Source of the DNA: Anaerolineales bacterium
GTDB taxonomy: Bacteria > Chloroflexota > Anaerolineae > Anaerolineales > Villigracilaceae
DNA length: 7,015 bases
Reading direction: 5' to 3'
NCBI GenBank assembly: GCA_025056515.1
Contig: JANWWB010000374.1
Location: 1-7,015 of the forward strand
Within the stretch, counting starts at the first letter, position 1. Each line of letters opens with the position of its first letter. Below the pieces are notes generated by a model. The model was not told the DNA's origin and made no database searches. It worked only from the letters and a program-made list of their open reading frames with translations. The position numbers were made by a program, and so were the translations under genes. Shown one piece after another: positions 1-5,055 of this stretch.

Positions 1-61
1 TCAATGGACAGAACAGGGCACTCCTAAGGCTCTGATGTGGGTTCGATTCCCGCCCGGGGCG
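1..61 (+). tRNA. tRNA-Arg(CCU), 3' part (5' end outside window)
   Basis: This is the 3' portion of a tRNA gene, decoding AGG. The D-loop GG is at 6-7, the D-stem 3' strand GAAC at 11-14, and the anticodon loop CTCCTAA at 21-27 with anticodon CCT at 23-25. The T-arm is GTGGG / TTCGATT / CCCGC at 37-53, followed by the acceptor 3' strand CCGGGGC at 54-60 and discriminator G61. The next bases are CAC, so CCA is not encoded and must be added after transcription. About 11 nt (5' acceptor strand and start of the D-stem) lie before the window. The anticodon stem has an A-G apposition at its loop end (A20 against G28); the other four pairs form. Confidence 0.93.
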
Positions 62-70
62 CACACAGGA

Positions 71-105
71 ATGGGCGAGAACAATCGTTCTCGCCCATTT
101 GTTTC
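71..105 (+). terminator. Intrinsic terminator after the tRNA, possibly bidirectional
   Basis: A perfect 12-bp hairpin pairs 71-82 with 87-98 around the 4-nt loop AATC, followed by a T-rich tail TTGTTTC. It starts 9 nt after the tRNA 3' end. On the minus strand it lies about 44 nt past the metK stop, but the tail there (TTCCTGTG) is poor in T, so termination in that direction is less certain. Confidence 0.8.
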
Positions 106-141
106 AGTATGTGATCGATTGGTATCGAGATGGCTCTTGTC

Positions 142-1353
142 TTATAGACCGGCGGCGCGTCGTAGAGCTTCTGCTTTATCGGTGCGCTCCCAGGGAAACT
201 CTACATCATCGCGCCCGAAGTGGCCATAGGCGGCCGTCTTGCGATAGATGGGACGGCGTAAGTCTAGGTCGCGGATGATGGCGCCAGGGCGTAGGTCGAA
301 ATGCTCTAAGATGAGTTTGCTAATTTTCTCGTCGGCAATTTTGCCGGTGCCGAACGTTTCCACATTCACCGAAAGAGGGCGTGCAACGCCGATGGCGTAG
401 GCAACTTGAATCTCAACTCGGTCGGCCAGACCGGCGGCGACAACGTTCTTTGCTGCCCAGCGAGCAGCATAAGCGGCAGAGCGGTCGACCTTGGTTGGGT
501 CTTTGCCGGAAAAAGCTCCCCCACCGTGACGTCCCATGCCGCCGTAGGTATCTACGATGATTTTTCGTCCTGTCATGCCGGCATCTCCCATCGGGCCACC
601 GATGACGAAACGGCCGGTAGGATTGACGTAAATCTTCGGCCCGCCGTCCCACATTTCGGGTGGAATCACGGGACGAATGACGTGTTCGATAATGCTAGCG
701 CGGATTTCCTCATACGAGATATTGGGAGCGTGTTGGGTGCTAATCAACACGGTATCCACTCGTTTGGGCTTACCGTACTGATATTCGACCGTGACCTGGC
801 TTTTTCCGTCAGGACGTAACCAGGGGAGAATACCGGCTTTGCGCACCTCGGCCAGGCGGCGGGCGAGTTTGTGTGCCAAATAGATCGGCATCGGCATGAG
901 CTGGGGGGTCTCATTGCAGGCATAGCCGAACATCATACCTTGGTCACCAGCGCCGATAGCTTCAATTTCGGCCTCGGTCATTTCTCCCGTTTTGGCTTCG
1001 AGGGCTTTGTCTACGCCCATGGCGATATCTCCTGATTGCTTGGCGATGGCGACCAACACGCCACAGGAATTGCCGTCAAAGCCTTTTTCGCTCGAGTCAT
1101 AACCGATTTCGGTGATGACACGGCGAGCCAGCTCATCGAAGTTGATATGGGCTTTGGTGGTAATCTCACCCATCAATAGGACAAAACCGGTCTTGGCAGC
1201 TGTCTCGCAAGCGACGCGCGAATAGGGATCCTGCTCGTAGCAGGCATCCAGCACGGCATCGGAAATCTGGTCGCAGACTTTGTCGGGGTGCCCTTCAGTC
1301 ACCGATTCGGATGTGAACATCAGGCTAGGTGAAGTCATAAACGTAGTGCTCAT
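142..1353 (-). CDS. metK: S-adenosylmethionine synthetase (methionine adenosyltransferase)
   Basis: This cytosolic enzyme makes S-adenosylmethionine (SAM) from methionine and ATP, releasing phosphate and pyrophosphate; SAM is the cell's main methyl donor. The 403-aa product shows the family marks in order: [12 protein letters not shown] at about residues 14-25 with the active-site His/Asp of GHPDK, signature [12 protein letters not shown] at 134-145, and the glycine-rich GGGAFSGKD loop at 277-285. It is somewhat longer than the roughly 384-aa E. coli enzyme, mostly at the ends. ATG at 1353 is the first possible start after an in-frame TAA. Its Shine-Dalgarno is unusually far away (separate entry). 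A second ATG at residue 6 sits in the same local context. The gene is transcribed alone, convergent with the tRNA, behind a SAM-I riboswitch and promoter. Intact, with no missing key residues seen. Confidence 0.98.
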   Translation of the reverse strand: MSTTFMTSPSLMFTSESVTEGHPDKVCDQISDAVLDACYEQDPYSRVACETAAKTGFVLLMGEITTKAHINFDELARRVITEIGYDSSEKGFDGNSCGVLVAIAKQSGDIAMGVDKALEAKTGEMTEAEIEAIGAGDQGMMFGYACNETPQLMPMPIYLAHKLARRLAEVRKAGILPWLRPDGKSQVTVEYQYGKPKRVDTVLISTQHAPNISYEEIRASIIEHVIRPVIPPEMWDGGPKIYVNPTGRFVIGGPMGDAGMTGRKIIVDTYGGMGRHGGGAFSGKDPTKVDRSAAYAARWAAKNVVAAGLADRVEIQVAYAIGVARPLSVNVETFGTGKIADEKISKLILEHFDLRPGAIIRDLDLRRPIYRKTAAYGHFGRDDVEFPWERTDKAEALRRAAGL

Positions 1354-1369
1354 AAACGTTTTGTAGAAA

Positions 1370-1376
1370 CTCCTTT
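1370..1376 (-). promoter_or_regulatory. metK ribosome-binding site with a long 16-nt spacer
   Basis: AAAGGAG on the minus strand is the only Shine-Dalgarno-like sequence before metK. It is separated from the ATG at 1353 by 16 nt (1354-1369), well beyond the usual 5-9 nt, and no in-frame start codon lies closer. It falls just after the riboswitch terminator hairpin, so it is transcribed only when the terminator is not formed. Confidence 0.6.
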
Positions 1377-1386
1377 ACAATAATGA

Positions 1387-1415
1387 AATTGCCCCTTCGG
1401 AGCGAAAGGGCAATT
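1387..1415 (-). terminator. Riboswitch-controlled terminator in the metK leader
   Basis: The minus strand folds into a 13-bp hairpin (29 nt, loop CTC, one G-U pair) with outer arms AATTGCCC and GGGCAATT. The tail TTCATTATT is only moderately T-rich. It is the OFF element of the SAM-I riboswitch. Its 5' arm (TGCCCTTTC) can instead pair with GAGAGGGCA, which contains the 3' strand of aptamer helix P1. That gives a 9-bp antiterminator (one G-U) enclosing a small GCGCA/TGCGC hairpin. SAM binding holds P1 together, frees the terminator and stops transcription before metK. Confidence 0.85.
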
Positions 1416-1438
1416 GCGCAAGTGAATGCGCGGCTGCC

Positions 1439-1563
1439 CTCTCATCTTCCAGATATCGGACAAGCCTTGAGGCTGTCCCTACTGCCGGAATTGGCACCTT
1501 CCACGCGCTCGTGGGGTTGCCGAGGCTTCATCGGGCCGGTCCCTCCGCCTCTCTGGATAAGAG
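1439..1563 (-). ncRNA. SAM-I (S-box) riboswitch aptamer, metK leader
   Basis: This minus-strand leader RNA matches the S-box core in order: CTTATC then AGAGAGG, GGAGGGA, GGCCC, TGAAGCC, GGCAACC, GGTGC then AATTCC, and a P4 hairpin GGACA...TGTCC. Helix P1 closes the aptamer by pairing 1556-1563 with 1439-1446 (8 bp, one G-U). It may continue beyond a bulge through GCGGC/GCCGC (1565-1569 with 1430-1434). Family knowledge: the aptamer binds SAM tightly and turns off methionine and SAM genes by transcription termination. Here it precedes metK with a complete antiterminator/terminator platform at 1387-1446, so it should repress metK when SAM is plentiful. Identified from conserved motifs and pairing read by eye. 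Confidence 0.95.
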
Positions 1564-1593
1564 CGCCGCTGGGGCGATTAAATTGTGAGCGGG

Positions 1594-1622
1594 AGTTTAC
1601 CATAAGGAAGGGAATGCGTCAA
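1594..1622 (-). promoter_or_regulatory. metK promoter (sigma70-type)
   Basis: On the minus strand the -35 box TTGACG (1617-1622) and the -10 box TAAACT (1594-1599) are separated by exactly 17 bp, with TGG directly before the -10 forming an extended -10. The predicted transcript start near 1587 places the entire SAM-I aptamer in the leader, which supports the call. Confidence 0.8.
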
Positions 1623-1850
1623 CTTGGACGGAGAAGCGATTTCCGAACTTCTGTCTGGGCGATTTGTTCGGACCTAGATTGGCGTGTCGGCAGGAAAGTC
1701 CGTTTCTTCACCGTAGCGGCACGGAGTCCTAGATTCTTGTTCTGCCGGCTTTGTGCTTCAGACCCGGAGGAGAAACGCAATATCAACTCTGGTGCCAAGC
1801 TCTGTGCTGATGGTGGCGAAGGTCAGGAGAGGCCCTTCTTCCGGGTAGAG
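1623..1850. other. Gene-free spacer between divergent promoters, with an inverted repeat
   Basis: No credible gene is seen here; the long open frames crossing it have no family features and run through the riboswitch. An imperfect nested dyad is present: 1686-1693 pairs with 1742-1749 (8 bp, one G-U), inside it TCCGT pairs with ACGGA (1699-1703 with 1721-1725), and CCG with CGG near 1711-1719. An imperfect direct repeat, CGGA(GT)CCTAGATT, occurs at 1669-1680 and 1722-1735. It could be an operator, a small structured RNA, or chance. Confidence 0.35.
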
Positions 1851-1879
1851 TTGACTTTCGGGCTTCTTTCTACTATACT
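1851..1879 (+). promoter_or_regulatory. Promoter for the SWIM-protein gene (sigma70-type)
   Basis: TTGACT (-35, 1851-1856) and TATACT (-10, 1874-1879) are 17 bp apart, each five of six matches to consensus. Transcription should start near 1886, leaving about 100 nt of leader before the ATG at 1987. It is divergent from the metK promoter about 230 bp away. Confidence 0.82.
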
Positions 1880-1936
1880 GAATGTAATCCGAAGGCCTAT
1901 GCGAGTTGTGATTTGGATATCTTGCCCCTTTCCAGT

Positions 1937-1965
1937 AAGCACGTTGTCTTGAGGCGTGCTTTTTT
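1937..1965 (+). terminator. Intrinsic terminator or attenuator inside the SWIM-gene leader
   Basis: AAGCACG (1937-1943) pairs with CGTGCTT (1955-1961) around an 11-nt loop, and six T's in a row follow from 1960. It lies between a strong promoter and the gene's ribosome-binding site, so it must be either read through or relieved in some way, or it ends a short RNA of about 80 nt. Upstream, ATCCGAA and TTTGGAT (near 1887-1917) can also pair. A 17-codon ORF at 1899-1952 ends in the terminator loop; whether it is translated is unknown. Confidence 0.7.
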
Positions 1966-1986
1966 ATCTTCTTTAAGGAGCGACCT

Positions 1987-2223
1987 ATGGATTCAGGCAT
2001 GATTGGAAAAATCGAAAAAGCGCGCCGGTATGCGCGCGAACCGCATCGCTTCCACATCGAGTCTCTTTCTGTGCGCATTGATGGGGAAAATAACTCCCAC
2101 CTTGTCCATTTGGCAAACGGCAAATGGCGCTGCGATTGCGAATTCTTCCAAAGTCGAAAAGTTTGCACACACACCATGGCACTCGAAGAGCTATTAAAGG
2201 GAATGTTAGTGCTAGAAAACTAG
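1987..2223 (+). CDS. Small SWIM zinc-finger protein (78 aa)
   Basis: This 78-residue protein is made almost entirely of a SWIM zinc finger. The CxC...CxH ligands are visible as C49-D-C51 and C60-T-H62 in the stretch WRCDCEFFQSRKVCTH, preceded by a beta-strand-rich part with the usual G-x-W before the first Cys. Family knowledge: SWIM fingers bind DNA or protein partners and usually form part of larger ATPases, recombination (Shu-type) or transposase proteins; stand-alone versions are poorly characterised. No signal peptide or membrane segment is seen, so it should be cytosolic. The start is firm: AAGGAG at 1975-1980 lies 6 nt before the ATG. It is a single-gene unit with its own promoter, a terminator in the leader and another after the stop. 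The specific role and partner are unknown. Confidence 0.85.
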   Translation: MDSGMIGKIEKARRYAREPHRFHIESLSVRIDGENNSHLVHLANGKWRCDCEFFQSRKVCTHTMALEELLKGMLVLEN

Positions 2224-2246
2224 TTCTACCTGTAAACCATTTCTTT

Positions 2247-2280
2247 GACCGCCTGCCGGCTACCTAGCAGGCGGTCTTTG
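2247..2280 (+). terminator. Intrinsic terminator after the SWIM gene
   Basis: A perfect 10-bp GC-rich stem, GACCGCCTGC (2247-2256) with GCAGGCGGTC (2267-2276), has a 10-nt loop and a short TTTGT tail. It begins 23 nt after the stop codon and isolates this unit from the L,D-transpeptidase gene. Confidence 0.85.
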
Positions 2281-2323
2281 TATCCATATCTTGGAAAGAA
2301 GGATTGGTGTTTCTGCTGAGTTG

Positions 2324-2334
2324 TCTGGTAAAAT
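2324..2334 (+). promoter_or_regulatory. Candidate extended -10 promoter, possibly giving a leaderless mRNA
   Basis: TAAAAT at 2329-2334 is preceded by TGG, an extended -10 form. The only -35-like sequence, TTGGTG at 2304-2309, is 19 bp away. The box ends 8 nt before the ATG at 2343, so a start 7-9 nt after it would yield little or no 5' leader. Confidence 0.45.
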
Positions 2335-2342
2335 TCAGAGCG

Positions 2343-3368
2343 ATGAGCAGGATTTCGCGACGCGATTTTCTCAAATTAAGTGGACTGGCCCTTGCCGGCC
2401 TGGCCTTTTCACCCTTTTTGCCCGAAAGCAGCGCCTTTGAAGCAACTGAATTCGTGCGTGTAGCTACCCACTGGGTGAGCGTCTATAAAGAGCCAAATGA
2501 CCAAAGTGAGATTATCACTTCTTGGCCACGCGACACCATTCTGCCAATCTATGAGGTAGTGAACTCGGGTACGCCGGACTATAATCCGATCTGGTATCGC
2601 GTCTTTGGCGGATACATGCACAGGGCTCGCTTGCAGCGCATTCGCCCTGCATACAACACCCCCCTGACCCAAGTCCCTGAGACGCGTCTACTCGGGGAAG
2701 TCACCGTCCCCTATGTTCAGCCTTACACCTACAAGGCCGGTGAAGGTTGGCGGCCGTTTTGGTTCCGCCTCTATTACAGCACTATTCATTGGATTAATGC
2801 AGTCGAGGCCGGTCCCGATGGACAACCCTGGTATCAGATTTTAGACGAGGCGGATAAGACACTGTACTATTATGTTCCCGCCACGCATATACGTCCGATT
2901 GCGCCTGAAGAGATGACGCCTATCTCCCCTGAGACGACGAATAAATGGATAGACATCAATCTGCGCAGGCAAGAACTGGTTTGTTATGAAGGGAACACGG
3001 AAGTCTACCGAGCGAAGATTTCCAGTGGTCTACGTTATGTCTATGATACGCCTACTGGTCGCTTTCATATTCAATCCAAGCATCCCTCTCGTCGTATGAA
3101 CGCTGCCGACTTGGCGGCCAGCGATGACGAAAATGTCCTGGCCGGAGTGCCGTGGTGTTGCTTCTTCACCGATAAAGGGCATGCTTTGCATGGAACCTAT
3201 TGGCACGATAACTTTGGTATGACGATGAGCCACGGTTGCGTCAATCTGACGAATGAGGATGCCAAATGGTTGTTCCGTTGGAGCCGTCCGGTCGCTCCTT
3301 TTGAAGAGATTGACCGCCGTAGCTTGGATAAGCGCGGTTTCGGTACGTTGATCGATATCCATTACTGA
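2343..3368 (+). CDS. Tat-exported YkuD-family L,D-transpeptidase-like protein
   Basis: Starting at ATG 2343 the product is 341 aa. It opens with a twin-arginine signal, S-R-R-D-F-L-K at residues 5-11, then a hydrophobic run to about residue 25, so it should be folded in the cytoplasm and exported. Residues about 35-190 look like two SH3b-like segments, each ending in a similar L-(Q)-R-I/IRPI stretch, typical wall-binding modules. The YkuD catalytic domain follows (about 202-341) with HGTYWH at 283-288 and SHGCVNL at 296-302; C299 is the expected nucleophile. Family knowledge: these enzymes form 3-3 peptidoglycan cross-links or attach proteins to the wall. An open frame extends upstream to TTG 2304, but the Tat motif fits the ATG far better. 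No good Shine-Dalgarno is present. The methyltransferase follows after 7 nt and is probably cotranscribed. The true substrate is unproven. Confidence 0.9.
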   Translation: MSRISRRDFLKLSGLALAGLAFSPFLPESSAFEATEFVRVATHWVSVYKEPNDQSEIITSWPRDTILPIYEVVNSGTPDYNPIWYRVFGGYMHRARLQRIRPAYNTPLTQVPETRLLGEVTVPYVQPYTYKAGEGWRPFWFRLYYSTIHWINAVEAGPDGQPWYQILDEADKTLYYYVPATHIRPIAPEEMTPISPETTNKWIDINLRRQELVCYEGNTEVYRAKISSGLRYVYDTPTGRFHIQSKHPSRRMNAADLAASDDENVLAGVPWCCFFTDKGHALHGTYWHDNFGMTMSHGCVNLTNEDAKWLFRWSRPVAPFEEIDRRSLDKRGFGTLIDIHY

Positions 3369-3375
3369 TACAGAC

Positions 3376-4596
3376 ATGCCCTCTCTGGTCTGGTCTACCA
3401 AGGCGCTCCCCAAGCTACAACAACCGACTGAACTGACCCTCCAAGCGGTGATTTATCCACAAGGCATCGGCTATCCCGAAGCCCAGCCGGAAAGCGCTCT
3501 CTATCTGGGGGATAATTTATCGATTATGGCAGCGCTTCTTGAGCAGTTTGAAGGTCGCCTTGACCTCATCTACGCCGATCCTCCTTTCTTCACCAATCGG
3601 CAATATGCCGCTCGCATTGGACGGGGTGAAGACTCGCGCCGGCCGGCTGAATGGCAATTGGCGGAGGGCTATGCTGACCATTGGGATAGCCTGGACGCTT
3701 ATCTCGAATTTCTCTATCCTCGTCTTATCCTGATGCATCGCTTGCTCGCTCCGCATGGGACGCTCTACCTGCACCTCGATTGGCATGCCAATTCTTATGC
3801 CCGCATCTTGTTGGATGAAATTTTCGGGCGAAAGAATTTTGTCAACGAGATTATCTGGGTCTACCACGGACCCTCGGCGATTCGCCGTGCCTTCAATCGC
3901 AAACACGATACTATCTTGATGTATACCAAAGGTCCCGATTATCTTTTCAACACCGATGCTGTCCGTCAGGCTTATGATCCCAGCACAATCAAGACGTTTG
4001 CCTCCTCGCCGCGCGCCGGCTTCGGCAAAGTCCCCGATCTGGCGCGTGGTAAAGTCCCTGAGGATTGGTGGTATTTTCCGGTCGTTGCGCGTCTTCATCG
4101 GGAGCGTACCGGTTACCCGACTCAGAAACCCGAAGCGCTTCTCGAACGCATCCTATTGGCTTCTTCTTCTCCCGGCGGTTGGGTGGCTGACTTCTTTTGC
4201 GGTTCTGGGACGTTCCCGCTGGTTGCTGCCCGACATGGGCGACGCTTCCTGGCCGGAGATGCCTCTTGGCGCGCCGTTCACACGACGCGTCGCCGCTTGG
4301 TCGAGGCGGGCGTTCGTCCCTTTGCTCTCTATGCTTCTCGAGCGATGTATGCGTCAGGGGAGTCTCCCTCTCTGACCTATGACTATCTACCCGGAGAAAA
4401 GCGAGTCTTTCTCCATCCTCCTCTGCCTGAGCTGGATTATTGGGAGGTAGATCCCGCTTGGGATGGTCGTCTGTTTCGCAGCGTGGCGCAGGCTTGGCGT
4501 CCCTGGCGTTCGCCGCAGATTCCAACGGAATTGACCCTTCCGGTCGAAGCAACCAACATCCGCTTACAAGCTGTTCCGGTCAGAGATGCATCCTGA
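3376..4596 (+). CDS. Beta-class DNA methyltransferase, predicted N6-adenine, orphan
   Basis: This 406-aa protein is a SAM-dependent DNA methyltransferase of the N6_N4_Mtase family. Motif IV, DPPF, is at residues 68-71 and the SAM-binding motif I, DFFCGSGTF, at 272-280, so the motifs run IV-then-I, the beta-class order. LDEIFG...NFVNEIIWVY (about 146-163) and TGYPTQKP (245-252) are also typical of this family. D-PP-F favours adenine-N6 over cytosine-N4 methylation, by inference. The target-recognition part should lie around 180-245. Residues after about 312 form a C-terminal tail I cannot place in a known domain. No restriction enzyme or specificity subunit is next to it, so it may be a solitary methyltransferase. 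ATG 3376 lies 7 nt after the previous stop without a clear Shine-Dalgarno, which suggests translational coupling. Recognition site unknown. Confidence 0.92.
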   Translation: MPSLVWSTKALPKLQQPTELTLQAVIYPQGIGYPEAQPESALYLGDNLSIMAALLEQFEGRLDLIYADPPFFTNRQYAARIGRGEDSRRPAEWQLAEGYADHWDSLDAYLEFLYPRLILMHRLLAPHGTLYLHLDWHANSYARILLDEIFGRKNFVNEIIWVYHGPSAIRRAFNRKHDTILMYTKGPDYLFNTDAVRQAYDPSTIKTFASSPRAGFGKVPDLARGKVPEDWWYFPVVARLHRERTGYPTQKPEALLERILLASSSPGGWVADFFCGSGTFPLVAARHGRRFLAGDASWRAVHTTRRRLVEAGVRPFALYASRAMYASGESPSLTYDYLPGEKRVFLHPPLPELDYWEVDPAWDGRLFRSVAQAWRPWRSPQIPTELTLPVEATNIRLQAVPVRDAS

Positions 4597-5055
4597 CGGG
4601 TTTGCTGCTGCTCTTTTCCCTGCCCGAACCATGGGCGCCGCGCGGTGAGTGTGGCTTGAGATGAAGCAGATGTGCTGCAAAGCTTATGCCCATCACACCT
4701 GGCCAGAATCTTGCGAACCCATCCCTGTTGATACAGAAAATATTCCTCTTTTCCTCTCGTCTCTCTTGCGTTACAATCTTTGCACCCAGACGGCTTCTTG
4801 CCTATCCTCCCTCTTGCCCAGGTGCGCTTTTGAAGAGGCCTTTAGGTGGAATGCTGGAGGGAGCGTGGTGAGTTGTCCGCTGCCACACTCTCAACTTGTG
4901 GCTATCCTGCCTGGATTGCATAACCGAGATAAGCCAGGACGCTCATCCTTGGCCTTTTCTCAGCGTAGAACCGAACAAAGTGGAGCTATCTAAAGTTCGA
5001 GGATTTGTTCTCGTTCAGGCAACATCGACATTTTTCACTCTTTTTCGGAGTCGCT
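4597..5055 (+). other. 459-bp intergenic stretch with no recognisable gene
   Basis: I see no protein family in any frame. Short open frames exist, but none has conserved motifs plus a ribosome-binding site. The left half is pyrimidine-rich on the plus strand (about 4740-4830). A small hairpin, GCCACA/TGTGGC, lies at 4882-4902 without a T-tract, and CTCCCTC and GAGGGAG around 4817-4865 could pair at long range. No clear terminator follows the methyltransferase gene. The pepF promoter must lie here or upstream. Confidence 0.5.
4749..4777 (+). promoter_or_regulatory. Weak candidate promoter upstream of pepF
   Basis: TACAAT at 4772-4777 matches the -10 consensus at five of six positions; the best -35 at 17 bp spacing is a poor TTTTCC (4749-4754). 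If real, it would leave a leader of about 270 nt before pepF. CATAAC at 4919-4924 is a weaker alternative. Confidence 0.3.

Noticed and set aside
1..61. tRNA as an integration site (attB) for a mobile element
   Set aside because: No integrase gene and no repeated copy of the tRNA 3' end is visible in the window.
35..229. 64-codon frame overlapping the tRNA and metK end
   Set aside because: It begins inside the tRNA gene and runs through its terminator hairpin.
1383..1952. 189-codon plus-strand open frame
   Set aside because: It runs antisense through the SAM-I riboswitch and metK promoter, has no family motif or ribosome-binding site, and only its last 17 codons (a possible leader peptide) have a plausible context.
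3517..4098. 193-codon minus-strand open frame
   Set aside because: It is antisense to the methyltransferase core and has no motifs of its own.
4882..4902. GCCACA/TGTGGC hairpin as a terminator
   Set aside because: Only 6 bp and followed by TATCCTGCC, with no T-tract.
4649..4993. 114-codon plus-strand open frame in the gap before pepF
   Set aside because: It lacks a Shine-Dalgarno and its product, rich in Ser, Cys and Leu, shows no domain or signal; likely chance in a pyrimidine-rich stretch.
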